A DNA stretch of 27,186 bases from a virus: IMG/VR virus record IMGVR_UViG_3300030104_003068, positions 1 to 27,186 of that record. One strand, written 5' to 3'. The number at the start of each line of letters is the position of its first letter. Position 1 is the stretch's first letter. This document shows, piece after piece, positions 7,001-16,200 of the stretch. The position numbers and the translations under genes were made by a program. The notes below the pieces were generated by a model. The model saw only the letters and a list, made by a program, of their open reading frames with translations. It was not told where the DNA came from and searched no databases.

Positions 7001-9850
7001 AGCTTGGATATCATTTAGTAATCCTGCTTCACCAAAATTAGGGTCGTTAGTTAATGAATAATAATCTTTTTCTAAACTTCTAATTTCATTATTTACTTCT
7101 ATTAAATTTTTTCTTTCATTAGCATCTAATTTAGTCCATGCATTCATTGTAACAAAATCAGAAACAGCAGCCTCTTGGAATAAAGCGTCTTTTTCTTTTT
7201 CTAATCTCGCTAACTCTTCTTTGCTTATTTCGCTGCCAGGTAATTTAGCATTTTCTATTTTGGTAGTTATACCCATTAATTTACCATGTATAGTTCTTTG
7301 GCTTTTTCTTTGGGCAGCCGTAGCTAGTTCATATCTCATGCCACTCATTACATTAGATGCCATATAAGGAGATTGTAAAGCTATACTTGTAAAAGCAGTA
7401 TTTAAAGCAAAGTCTGTGCTAAATTGATCTAGATAACCTACATTTAGACCCATTATTTCTTTATCAATAAATGCTGTTCCTAAATTAACAAATGATTCTT
7501 CTAATAATTCTGAACCTATACCAGCACCAAACCTATATCCAGATTTTAAAGTTTCAGTTAGACCAAACTTTAAACTTTTTCTATAGGCACTAAATAATCC
7601 GCGCGCTTTATATGCTTTACCTACTTTTTGCAAATTACTTATAACTCTTAATGATCCTATTCTTTCACCTATCATATCCATACCACCATAACCTACTGCA
7701 GCAAAAATTCTTCTCCATACAGCACCTTCACCTACTTTAAGACTGGTAGCATTTTCATAAAAATCCAACTCTGAAAGTAAGGTATTTTTCATTTCTTGAG
7801 TTAATTCTGGATTTATTTTATCAGTTAAATTACCATTTGCATCTTTTAAATATAAATCATTTTGTATTTGGGCTATTTTATTTTTACCTTCAAATTCAGC
7901 TAAACTTAATTTACCCCATTGATCTCCAGATCCACTAACAAAAAATGTAGCCATAGTTGCATTTTGTGCCATTTTATTGGCTGCCGCAAGAGTAGCTTTT
8001 TTAGCAGCTCCTTGTAGGCCCATAGATATTATTTTGCCCCCAAAATTACCTATAATTCCTCCTGGAATTAATGTGGCTCCAATACTAAAACTATTATCAG
8101 TGATTAAGTTTAATAAATATCTCCCATACCCAAAACCTTCTTTGCCAAAATCATTACTACCTAATGACTCAGAAAATGTTCCCATTTTTTCTGTAGACAT
8201 TTTGTAATAGTTTAAACCAGATTCATATATACTCTTGGATAATTCTTCATTTCCAAAAGCACCAGCAATACTTGAACCCACAGAACTCATTAGTACATTG
8301 GCACTTGCAAAAAATTGAGAATCAATTGTAGCAACCATTTTATCCCATAAATTATAATTTAATGCCCCTGCTTCAAGAAGCATACCATAATCATCTAACT
8401 CTTCTCCTTTTTTTTCTAATAATTTAACTTCTTCTTGTATATTGTTTAAAGCTGTTATTTCTTGATTTAAATTTTTTATAGCATCACTACTGTTATATTC
8501 TTCTATTATATTTTCATAATTTTCAAAATCTCGTTTATAAGCCCATAAAACCGTGGGAGGTGTCGACTTATTGATTTCTCCATAGCTTTCAAGCTTTGAC
8601 TTAGCAGCGTTTAATTTATCTATAATTGGTTGTGATTTTTTTAATGCTGTATTATATGCTTTTTCTGCATTTAATCCACGCTTTTCAATATTTTTATACT
8701 GATCATTAAAACCTCTAGATATTTCTTCTGCCGATCTAAACGATTTTAGTTCAAAAGTGTGTGTTTTACCTTTACATTCTAATGTTACTTTTTGGCCAAG
8801 AGGTAAAGTATTTGCTACATCACTATTTCCACATCCTAATTCTTGAAATCTTAATTTTTCATTTAAATTATATTCTAAAGCTTCAACAGATCCTTTTGCA
8901 AAATCTACACCAAGATATTTTTCCATACCTGGTGCTACAATTGACATTATTTCACTTTCTCCTTTTACACCAAATATTCTTTCAGCAGCCCGTTTTTGGT
9001 CAGCTTTTCTAGCGGCATCTATATCTTTTTGGTTAAAATTATTATAAGTAAGTGAGCTTAAATCATAACCAGATGCTTTAAAATTTTCTAATTGTTTAGA
9101 TATTCCATCTTCATCAACACTAAAATTAAATCTTTTTATAAGGTCTTGATCAAATTCTTCTTGGATTTTATTGTCCATTATAGCCGTTAAATCCTCGCTG
9201 TTATTTCCTTCTCGTAACCAATTACCAAAAGTAGCGGCATCAAACCCTTTTTTTACTTTAAAATTTCCATCTTCATCTTGTTTAAAAAGATTTTTATCTG
9301 CGCCTAATTTAAAAGCTTCTCTTAAAAACTCTTGATATTTTTCTTCATTTTTATCACCTCCTTTATAAAAATGATGATAATTACGTTGATCAGGTCTTGT
9401 ACTCTGGCGTCCGGTTGTTGAATTTATACCTAGTTTACTAAAATAATTTTCTAAATCTTTTTTATGACCTTGCTGAAGATCTGATAATACGTTGTTTATT
9501 ACTTCTTGTGCTTCTGAACCTAAGGTTCCAATATCACCCCCTGAATCCACTGTGTCCTCAAAATCTGCAAAAGCTTCATTAGAAAACCTTCTATACTTAT
9601 CCCATTGTGTAAATAAAGGCTTCCATTCATCTAAATGATAATCAACTGGATCTTTACCTCCAAGGTTTTTCTTAAATTCTTTAGCTTCGGCTATACCTAT
9701 ATCTCCACCTTTACTTTCGCCAGATCTTCTTTTAAAATATGTATCTCTGTCTTTTTTAAATTTTTTAGATGCAGCTTCTTGACAACGTTTTAAAGCATCA
9801 CCAGTTAAATTCTGTTGATCACAGGGTTTATTAATATCAAAATCTGACAT
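1064..9850 (-). CDS. Giant multidomain virion or ejection protein with HExxH metallopeptidase-like motif
   Basis: One open frame of 2928 residues covers nearly a third of the window. In rough order: a charged N-terminal region with a recurrent D/E-rich pattern (1-390); a coiled coil (about 395-490); a glycine/alanine-rich hydrophobic region (about 580-640) and another near 815-840; a second coiled coil (about 880-960); HELLH at 1086-1090 with acidic candidates E1152/E1153 downstream, as in zinc metallopeptidases; a long linker with FSE motifs at F1376, F1748, F2111 and F2175; a possible nuclease-like D1865...E1886-I-K1888; and a C-terminal part (about 2175-2800) with an SALLQT...NFIN stretch, NTPMQYTR and a membrane-like segment (about 2630-2665), ending in a basic coiled coil. 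Such proteins lie downstream of tail genes in marine and crAss-like phages and are thought to be packaged and ejected with the DNA. The ejection role is inferred from place, size and hydrophobic segments; zinc binding is untested. Confidence 0.85.
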   Translation of the reverse strand: MSDFDINKPCDQQNLTGDALKRCQEAASKKFKKDRDTYFKRRSGESKGGDIGIAEAKEFKKNLGGKDPVDYHLDEWKPLFTQWDKYRRFSNEAFADFEDTVDSGGDIGTLGSEAQEVINNVLSDLQQGHKKDLENYFSKLGINSTTGRQSTRPDQRNYHHFYKGGDKNEEKYQEFLREAFKLGADKNLFKQDEDGNFKVKKGFDAATFGNWLREGNNSEDLTAIMDNKIQEEFDQDLIKRFNFSVDEDGISKQLENFKASGYDLSSLTYNNFNQKDIDAARKADQKRAAERIFGVKGESEIMSIVAPGMEKYLGVDFAKGSVEALEYNLNEKLRFQELGCGNSDVANTLPLGQKVTLECKGKTHTFELKSFRSAEEISRGFNDQYKNIEKRGLNAEKAYNTALKKSQPIIDKLNAAKSKLESYGEINKSTPPTVLWAYKRDFENYENIIEEYNSSDAIKNLNQEITALNNIQEEVKLLEKKGEELDDYGMLLEAGALNYNLWDKMVATIDSQFFASANVLMSSVGSSIAGAFGNEELSKSIYESGLNYYKMSTEKMGTFSESLGSNDFGKEGFGYGRYLLNLITDNSFSIGATLIPGGIIGNFGGKIISMGLQGAAKKATLAAANKMAQNATMATFFVSGSGDQWGKLSLAEFEGKNKIAQIQNDLYLKDANGNLTDKINPELTQEMKNTLLSELDFYENATSLKVGEGAVWRRIFAAVGYGGMDMIGERIGSLRVISNLQKVGKAYKARGLFSAYRKSLKFGLTETLKSGYRFGAGIGSELLEESFVNLGTAFIDKEIMGLNVGYLDQFSTDFALNTAFTSIALQSPYMASNVMSGMRYELATAAQRKSQRTIHGKLMGITTKIENAKLPGSEISKEELARLEKEKDALFQEAAVSDFVTMNAWTKLDANERKNLIEVNNEIRSLEKDYYSLTNDPNFGEAGLLNDIQALEDKLKAADAKKADILKNKTLEKYNKNTKEALKENKELQTVGDIIATGRVNFYDAAKDIASFQFEGKSIILDDQQAVDDYLKKNNITDPKKIEAFKNNSAWVTQKGEIVINESSIFDQIRRGTTSQALTAAVAPLHELLHTQIKSAGLFNEENTAQLQDSVNNATLGLTELIKSKIASGDIKDARGAEILKRLESGKKRSIEEVMTVFGEAILLGDIKPNEMNLAYGLKGLLNKTFTRANPNVANVLNPFQTTNDIYSFISDFATRTANVEGGKVENLYTFDSTGRSKAREDIEVEEQFSTDAIPEGKQDSSTEFNIELESDKLKGIAKLNAMIQENENMGPGNAILRQRRKEEIESQIEKVDELETQNTANELREKLKNAKGINRENIQLALQEKFAAFEGEVETAGLNIETGKPIRSAPQGVLFSESISATDIAQNLSEKGLEVSEKQINDMVGKIRSRATTKFWSRMSASNKNIVPKQLYKDSAENLLLEIANNYRKEVSKNTGKQVTFDAYMANTGMQRLNSLAADLGAKQKDDKSLSDEATLRKAEKQQTTEETTVAKPEVTPTTEIFDAIKSINPDIDVKDFEKKFTEAVLANAKKQGVNISDPNLTPTQRAKITPYDVLAEALGMDPKKISNPAQNLNQDAKKVQRFLFKASQLVKTAVLSKAYSDVQTVESKVKGGKPVKVGGVTLGYGRNLLNEFFNQPKRLGSGKYVRTPKQWSKARYEQAIGIKDGKIDPNYVPRKPQEQMMKAILKALAEQMSLRATSRVLDTDVQSKEVKATQAALDSMKPDILFSENALGKTQKTLMSKFLDNTDYRNLLDKNTDTAKRKLTNIIKDALQAAIDENILGGKYTPDDARFLNEVLTQAKTTLKPLVLEAKAILTGLDLQNQLGEDKFRVKNKGIETDNQKTDYQVEINTGTLEKPNWKPFNIEIKAADAQLGSITVSDIDLASKKLNLKNFTIENNPLGDDKIIKKLLTPLERNALKEIIESVLGIENYTLKTKLTPKQRNQLVAERGNDFKIKIGGISWQQLLSNPDIKGDFTFADIAKIYANKITPTYYMQIEGKGLFAIGKDIYNLGVESLEDLKAQFYVRPVFNKSTTKADGTAYTINLRIIPQSKDLKNIEPSTKSIDKLEDQKNIVNILESNNKFAKDEVDFSENTLDMDGQEGINKTLLDGNKFKNSKKGKKAIQKLKDNQPEGLSKDFNDIIEQNTGITSKARFSEVVAKRRGKGKGRFRFFIPPGAEDFKGLLYNFLGKGKTGEQQFEFFDKNLLKPYWQAIAQIERARMALKNDYAALLKGMPEARKKLGTKIPTKGKTDFTYDHAIRAYLMDQSGYDLVADAGLSKRDAKILVDTIKNDPVMASFARGLQMISKQDKWLKPNGGFDVQTIQSDIHRFTSGEGRKKFLENSGFMQNVDQIFSPENLRKIEAAYGRNVREALEDTIYRMKNGTNRQAGTNRLTNTFNNWINRSVGAIMFFNRKSALLQTISSVNFINWSDNNPLKAAMAFANQKQYWSDFAFIFNSPKLKERRAGLKGDINEAELADAVRGATNKAEAVLAYLLKIGFTPTQMADSFAIASGGATFYRNRINTYLKQGMNQQAAEKKAWEDFSRISEESQQSADPAMISEQQASPLGRVTLNFQNTPMQYTRQMKRAGQDLINRRRIPGLTQAQSDATYISKIIYYGAVQNFIFAALQNALFAVIPGFGGEDDEEELTEEQRQRKKELKIANNMVDTILRGTGIYGAIAATLKNTLIKFYENEGKDPFAKDNADIIIEAANLSPVIGSKLRKLNNALKTREFEKDVIEERGWEITRDGRLNLSPSYNVLGSTAEALLNVPLERAIAEVDALVEMTDQRNSSLERIALALGWRTWDIGVPNEEEDQIKIEVKERKKQERKDKLKKEREEKKRLEEEKRFEGLSNKEINNLKRRDQIEVLTKQQQIDSLIKLGVSKKDIRALRLESDRIDKIIELNTK

Positions 9851-9856
9851 AAATTT

Positions 9857-10954
9857 TTATTGCATTAAAGTTTCTTCAGCAACCATTTCAGCAGAAGCAT
9901 TATTAGCTAATGGCTGTTCTTCTTGTGATTGTTCTTGTTGTGTTTTAGGTTTTGGATCACCTAAGGGAAATTCTACACCTATTTGTGTTTCTAAATACCA
10001 TTTTTTATAATCTTCTTGAAACTTTAACTGTTGCTTATCTGTTAAAGCTTTGTAAGGATTTAAATAAAAACCTGTAACAGTTGCTAACATGTTATTATTA
10101 AAAGAAGTTACTTGATCAAAACTTTGAGATTCTTCTAAAAGACCAGAGGTTATTTTATCCATTTCAGTATTAAACTGTAAACTATCTCCAATAGCTTCTT
10201 TATCTATTATATAAAAATCTTGAACTAAGTTATTTCCTATATCTTTAGTATTTATTTCTAACTCTCCGTCTTTTTTCTTTTTTCTATATGTTTCAGTAAC
10301 ACCACCTGTTAAAGCTTGGTTAGCTTCATCAGATCCTTGTTGTTCAACTTCAAATATTTCTGGACTAGAAAATTTAAAATTTTCATTTTGTTCTAATGTA
10401 TTAGGTATACTTAAAAACATTTCTTGAGATTCAGACAGTTCATTTAATTTATTTATAAATATCCTTTCCACAAATCTACCATCTTTTTCATATATTTCAA
10501 AAGCTAATTTATTTAAATCATCATCAACCATTTTAATCTCTAATTTTCCAGCTAAATCACCATTTATTATATTTAAAGCTAAAAATCTACTCACAGGTGT
10601 TCCTATTAAATCTAAACCACCCATTAAACCTGCATTTTGCATCATTTCGTCCCAAACCTCAGTATTACTAGCTAGGTTTTCTAAACCTGCTTTAACAACT
10701 TGTACACTACCTAATATTTTATCAACTGCTTTTCTATCTGCAACTGGATTATCACTAGTTCCGTTTTGTAAATCTAATTGTAATTCTGAATATAATTTTA
10801 CTAAAGGATTAAATAAATCAGCAAAATCAATAGGTTGAACTTTACTATCGCTTTCACCTAAATCAAATGCTAGTCTGGACTGTGATTCAGATATAGCAAA
10901 CTTTATTTGCTCATTAAGTTTTTTATTTTCTAATAATTTATCTTTCAATGCCAT
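9857..10954 (-). CDS. Unrecognised 365-residue protein, probable virion component
   Basis: I do not recognise a family. The protein is acidic and mostly helical, with no signal peptide or membrane segment. It opens with a charged helix (MALKDKLLENKKLNEQ), has a basic patch YRKKKKDG near residue 225, and ends in a glutamine/glutamate-rich disordered tail (about 325-365). It lies 4 bases after the 299-residue internal-protein candidate and 6 bases before the giant gene. In podoviruses such as T7, three consecutive genes after the tail genes encode the internal core proteins ejected into the host, and this gene holds the middle place in a similar trio. A chaperone or loading factor for the giant protein is another possibility. 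The role is inferred from position alone. Confidence 0.7.
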   Translation of the reverse strand: MALKDKLLENKKLNEQIKFAISESQSRLAFDLGESDSKVQPIDFADLFNPLVKLYSELQLDLQNGTSDNPVADRKAVDKILGSVQVVKAGLENLASNTEVWDEMMQNAGLMGGLDLIGTPVSRFLALNIINGDLAGKLEIKMVDDDLNKLAFEIYEKDGRFVERIFINKLNELSESQEMFLSIPNTLEQNENFKFSSPEIFEVEQQGSDEANQALTGGVTETYRKKKKDGELEINTKDIGNNLVQDFYIIDKEAIGDSLQFNTEMDKITSGLLEESQSFDQVTSFNNNMLATVTGFYLNPYKALTDKQQLKFQEDYKKWYLETQIGVEFPLGDPKPKTQQEQSQEEQPLANNASAEMVAEETLMQ

Positions 10955-10958
10955 AACT

Positions 10959-11858
10959 TTAATTATATTTTAATAATCCCGCGTCTTGTGTTTGTGATGT
11001 GTATTTATTAGTTGTTGTATTTAGTACTGCATCAGCAAATGTAGAAGCATCTGCTCCACCAATAACAGCTGCACCAACTCCTTTAGCCGCTGCGCCTGCA
11101 AAACCACCTATTGCACCCATCATTGCTTGTGTTCCTTGATTGTATGCTGCAGTTTCTCTTTGTTTAGCACCTGAAAGTTGCCCTCTTGTGTACTGTATTT
11201 TACTATCTTGACGTCTTTCTTGTGCATTAAATGCGAATGATCTACCTTGTGCATCAGCTTGTTGCATTCTTTGTCCTTCACCTATTTGTGTTTGTTGAAC
11301 TCTAATACCTTCGTTCATCTGTAATTGTTCAAGTTGTTGCTGGCCTTGAGCTCTAAGTTTTTCATTTTGAGCCTCTTGATTTTCAATACTTGCTGCAACA
11401 CCTTGTTTACTTTGTAACGCAGCTTGTGCTAAAGCAGTTGCGCCACCAGCACTTGCGCCTGTAGCTCTTAAAGTATCTAATGTATTTGCTAAAGCAATAT
11501 CAGTTTGTTCCATTTGGATTTCTGCTCCTTTTGTAGCAACACCTAAATTAGCATATGGATTACTTAATTTACCACTTAAGTCTTTAGCTAAAGAACTTAA
11601 ATCTTTAAAATTATCATATGGATTGATTATTTTTTGTCTACTTTTTTCTAAGCTATTTAATTCGCCCCTTAATCTTCTTTTTTCTCTAGCTGCAGCTCTT
11701 TGTTGTCTTCTTGCTCTAGCAGCTCCAAAAATACCTTTTACAAGAGATCCTACAGCTGATATACCAGCTGAAGCTATCCCTGCTATAGCTAAAGGAGGTA
11801 AGCCGAGTTGCATGTTTGGATCTAATCCATTAAATAATAATTCTAATATATATTCCAT
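10959..11858 (-). CDS. Internal or ejection protein candidate with hydrophobic ends and a Gln-rich helix
   Basis: This 299-residue protein has a hydrophobic glycine/alanine segment at about 21-48 (PPLAIAGIASAGISAVGS then LVKGIFGAA), a strongly basic stretch (about 49-68, RARRQQRAAAREKRRLR), and a long alanine/glutamine-rich helix (about 110-225). A second glycine/alanine hydrophobic stretch follows near 245-272. This layout, two membrane-seeking segments around a Gln/Ala-rich coiled coil, recalls the small internal virion protein of T7-like phages (gp14) and similar proteins of other podoviruses. It probably enters the cell envelope during DNA ejection. The start at 11858 gives 14 residues before the second methionine (M15), which is an equally credible start because the hydrophobic region follows it; neither has a Shine-Dalgarno sequence. 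Family membership is inferred from composition. Confidence 0.72.
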   Translation of the reverse strand: MEYILELLFNGLDPNMQLGLPPLAIAGIASAGISAVGSLVKGIFGAARARRQQRAAAREKRRLRGELNSLEKSRQKIINPYDNFKDLSSLAKDLSGKLSNPYANLGVATKGAEIQMEQTDIALANTLDTLRATGASAGGATALAQAALQSKQGVAASIENQEAQNEKLRAQGQQQLEQLQMNEGIRVQQTQIGEGQRMQQADAQGRSFAFNAQERRQDSKIQYTRGQLSGAKQRETAAYNQGTQAMMGAIGGFAGAAAKGVGAAVIGGADASTFADAVLNTTTNKYTSQTQDAGLLKYN

Positions 11859-11863
11859 GTTAA

Positions 11864-13186
11864 TTAATATGATGATTCTACAGTTTCGGATGATACTGCA
11901 AATAATTCTTTTCTTTCATTTGCTACATTACTTAAACTAAATTTAACTGTACTAAAAAATCCTTTAATACCAGTCATATTGTTTCCAAATACTACTTCGC
12001 CAGCTGTGGCAGAAGAGTTATTAAGTATGTTTGCAAAATATTTATTTTCTTTTCTTTTAAAACTATTAGTAAATAGTTCATTAGAAAAATCTGTTAATGA
12101 TGTTGGTAGTATATATTTAGATACTGGAACTAAAGCCGTATCCCCTGAACTTGCATTAAGAGAACTTACTGTCCAATCTCCACTACCTTCATAATTTATT
12201 GTTTGAAATACTTTAACCGTTGATGGTTGAGCATTTAAAACTACTGTTACTGTTGAATCTGAAACAACATCATAAAACTCACAATAATTTGCAGATCCAT
12301 AATGTTGATATAGCTTACCTGTATTAGTTGTAAAAAACGTAGATGATAAACTAAATATCCAAGATGGTTTATATGTTAATCTACTAGCCCAACCTTGTAC
12401 GCTTTCATCAAACGATAAAGTATTATAACTTGATGCTGTTTGTATAGATAGAATATAGTTTTTAGTGTGCATATCCCATCCGCCTACAACTTTAGTAACA
12501 GCTGTAGATGTTAAGTTATCTCTAAAGAAATCATGCATACCATAACCAGATATTTCTATAATTTCTCCAGCGCTTGATAATCTAAGTACACAACCTCTTT
12601 TTCTATCTGTAAAGTATTTTCTATAACCATATATAGCAAAACTTGTAGGATCAGTTGATATACCATATTCTCCAGCATAAGGAACTATTTGACCTATGAC
12701 TAAATTAGAGCTTGTTACAGCTGCATTGCCCTCTGCAGAGTATATAGCATCTTTATCTATTAAAGCTCTATTAACTTTGTCTTCTTGGAAAATAATTAAA
12801 TTTGTATCTTCTGCATATAACTTTTGTATTGACCCTTTTGCAGGATCTACTGATCTTGTTATATCTTCACCTACTGAAAATTCGTTTGTTTGGTTTATAC
12901 CTGTTCTAGAATTAAATACGCCTGAATAAATCATTGTATTAAATCTATTTTGATTATTAGGATTATCCTCAACAATATGAGCTTTTACACCTAAATCAGT
13001 AATAGTGTTATTATAACCGCCTCTAATCCTAGCTTCTTCAACATACCAATCATTAGCATTATCATTATTATATGCTTGTGGTACATTCGCATAAGGTGCT
13101 GTAGGTTGCGGATTTGCATCCACAACATTAGATAATTTCTTCAACCAATATGAGTTAAAATATTTTAATTCTAATGTAGCAGCCAT
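11864..13186 (-). CDS. Muzzle/nozzle-type tail protein, C-terminal-half-like
   Basis: This 440-residue, beta-rich protein has no signal peptide. It carries stretches I associate with the muzzle (stabilisation) proteins of crAss-like and marine Bacteroidetes phages: EEARIRGGYNNT near residue 50, YSGVFNSRTGINQTNEFSVG near 87-106, LYAEDTNLIIFQEDKVNRAL near 123-142, and YGYRKYFTDRKRGCVLRLS near 186-204. These look like successive blades of a tail-nozzle beta-propeller. In the phages I recall, this text follows the NSFLKSKMNKDLDDRLVPNG type of N-terminus in one long protein. Here that N-terminus is in the preceding gene (13219-17409), 32 bases upstream, so the two products probably assemble together at the tail tip. 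The comparison is from memory. There is no sign of a frameshift between the two genes. Confidence 0.75.
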   Translation of the reverse strand: MAATLELKYFNSYWLKKLSNVVDANPQPTAPYANVPQAYNNDNANDWYVEEARIRGGYNNTITDLGVKAHIVEDNPNNQNRFNTMIYSGVFNSRTGINQTNEFSVGEDITRSVDPAKGSIQKLYAEDTNLIIFQEDKVNRALIDKDAIYSAEGNAAVTSSNLVIGQIVPYAGEYGISTDPTSFAIYGYRKYFTDRKRGCVLRLSSAGEIIEISGYGMHDFFRDNLTSTAVTKVVGGWDMHTKNYILSIQTASSYNTLSFDESVQGWASRLTYKPSWIFSLSSTFFTTNTGKLYQHYGSANYCEFYDVVSDSTVTVVLNAQPSTVKVFQTINYEGSGDWTVSSLNASSGDTALVPVSKYILPTSLTDFSNELFTNSFKRKENKYFANILNNSSATAGEVVFGNNMTGIKGFFSTVKFSLSNVANERKELFAVSSETVESSY

Positions 13187-13218
13187 ATTCTTTTATTATT
13201 ACTTATTTTTTATCATTA

Positions 13219-16200
13219 TTACACCCAGCCGGTTGCACCTGGCATTGGTTGTGCGCAAGTAGTAAATCCACTTTGACAAGCAACTGCATATGCACCAGAG
13301 TTACATATTTTTTCTGATATACTTGGCGCTATTTTTACACCATCTGTACCAAACTTAGCTGATACCTTAATTTGATCAAAAGGCTCTGTTGAAACTGTAT
13401 CCGTATTAAATGTTCTAAACTCGTTAGCATTAGGGGTTACTGGACTTGTTAAGCCAACATTACTATAAAATAAATCTACATATTGAGCATAAGGTATTGG
13501 TGCATAATAATGTGTAGAGTTTGTAGCAACGCAACCATAAGAAGTTTGTGTAGCAGAAACATCATATTTGTATGCCTTAGGTGTTCCACTATCTTGAACA
13601 TTAGCATTATTTTCAATTACACAATCACTGTAATATAAATCATTAGAATTTACCCAAGCACACACCGCATCTGCATTTACTAAAGCTTGTTGTGTTATTA
13701 ATTCTGTAGCACAAACTGCATATTCGCCTACTTCATCAAAAGCAAAAGCTGAAGAAGCTTGTTTACCAACTGCATCACCTGCATCAAAAGTACTATTTAT
13801 AAGTTGTCCTGTAGCGGCAACTGGATTTTGATCAAAGTTATTTATATCTGCTATTTGATTCCACGTGTTAGTACCATTAGGATCTCTATAATATACTTTC
13901 CATATAACGCTTGATTCAGTAAAAGAAAAACCTAATGAACTATTATTAGTAAAAGATTGTTGTATTATACATTGAAACACTACTGTTCCTTGCGATAATG
14001 CACCACCTATTTTAAATCCACCACCTTGTGAAAAACCTGATTGAGCAGCTGTAGGCGTAACAGGTAAATCATTAGAAGCTAAAGTACTGTCACTAAGATA
14101 CCAAACTCCAACAACTGGATTAGTATTTATAGGTGCAGATAAATAATTTACACCCGGATTACCAGCACTACTATTTATTTTACAAGTTGATTTAGCGCCG
14201 GCATTAATAGCTGTAGCACCAACAGTTATTTTTTGAGTTTTAGTAACGCTTAAACTACCTGTTTGAGCAACACCATTTAAAACAGCATCTTCTATTTTTA
14301 ATGTTAAAGTGTAAACACCAATAGGGGTATTACTAGATTTCCAAATTTTACCTGTTGTAGATTCTATACTAAAATAATTATTAGTGTTGCCAGCAGTTAT
14401 ACTATATAACAAATCATCTGCATTATTACTATTAGAGCCATTATTACCATCTCTTGTAACTATTGGGCTACCTACAGAATTTCCTGCATCTACAGCAACT
14501 GTTACATCTGGTAAACTTCCACCAGCAGTAAACTCAGGAGCAATATTACCTAAAGATCCTGTAGCTGTTACAGTACTAGTATCACCAGCGTTTGTTGTAA
14601 ATGTAAATGAAAAAGTATATACATCTTTTGTAGAACTATCATCTCTAAAAACAAATTGATTATTTGCTGTTTGTAATTTATATCCTGTTCCTGAAGTTAT
14701 TAAATTAAACTCCGCTGTTCTAGTCGTATCAGTGCCATCTTTAACAACCATATTTACACTTGAAATATCTGTATTAGCAAAGTTACTACCTTGGTTATTT
14801 TGTGGGTAAAATACACCGGTTAAATCAGTGCTTGCGGCCATGTTTTCATTTTGTGAATAGGACATGTTAGACAAAGCAGCTACTCCATCGAAGCCTGTTT
14901 CTACATCTGCATTTAAATCTGCTATTAAGCCTGTTGTAGATGTTTCATAAAATAATTGTAATGCCGATTCTGTAGGCTCAGTTTCAGCTACAGATAATTG
15001 TGGAACCATTGTAGCGTCTGTTATTCCTATTGTAGTAGTTCCTGAATTTAATGTTGCTAACCTAGCTATTAAAGGATTTGTGTCTAATTGATAAAAATTA
15101 GTTGGCGTAGTTATTTCACTTGTAGCCATTTTTAAATCATCAGCATCAGCTATAGTATCTGCAGTCATTGCTAAAGGTAGTACTTGAGTACCGCTAACAT
15201 TTACAGGGAAAAACTGTACATTATCTGCAACTGTATTATTTACTCTACCGTATAATCTTACTGAACTTCTAAATTGTTTTTGTTCTGGCCCTACTTCTGA
15301 TAAGTCTCGAGGAACTTTATTAATATTATCATTTAATAATACAACATGCCCTGTTTTGCCATCTTCATTAGTGGGGAATGTTACACTGCTTTGACCAGGA
15401 TAGCCATCTAAAAATCCTGGAAAATAACAATTATAATAATCTTGTTCTTGTTGTTTAACAACTATTTTATAGGAATACCAACCTAAAGGATTGTTAAGAT
15501 TATATGCAAACTTTATATCTGGGTTATTTAAGTTTGATAAATATAACTCATTGTTTATTTCCCCATCTGTGGTAACAGTATAAGCTGGTCCACCAGTAAC
15601 ATTTGTTACTTTTACAAAATCAGTATATTCGCCTCTTAAATATGAGTTAGTTACAGGTATACCGCTAGTATCACCACCATTTAAAGTAAAAGTATAAGTG
15701 TTATTATTTATTGTTGTAGCAACACCTGTTGTGTTAAAACCATTTGATATAGCGTCAGCATATAAACCAGGAACACCTGTATTAGTATTTTTAACACTTG
15801 TAATAGAGCTATTGATTACAACTTTTAAAGCATCTCCCCACCATTCTTTCAAGTTTTGTGTACTTGATCTATATGGGTGATAAAAAGTTGAACCACCAAA
15901 AAATGTTCCACCTACGCTAACACCATCATCTACTGAAGATAAAATTACTGATGATTGTCTTCCAAATTTATCCGCTAATATAAAACCAACTTGATAATTT
16001 CTATTTTGTTTTAATGTGTGATTAGGGTATTCTGCCCATGTTTCAAAAGCAGTCGAGCTTTTTGCATTAGCTCCTACATTATAATTTAATGAAGCAGGAG
16101 GTGTATGTTGACTTTGAAAATTACCATATATTACTCTGTTGCCCGACACTTCTTGAGCTAAAGCTTTAACAGGTACTTTGTCATATACTCTTACTGTCTG

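Noticed and set aside
1515-9012. Several plus-strand open frames of 60-118 codons opposite the giant gene
   Set aside because: They lie wholly opposite a well-supported gene, have biased, repetitive hydrophobic content typical of the complement of AT-rich coding DNA, and no leader or partner gene.
11791-11800. Shine-Dalgarno-like AAAGGAGGTA on the plus strand
   Set aside because: It is the complement of codons for a Pro-Pro-Leu stretch in the 299-residue protein, and no plausible plus-strand gene follows.
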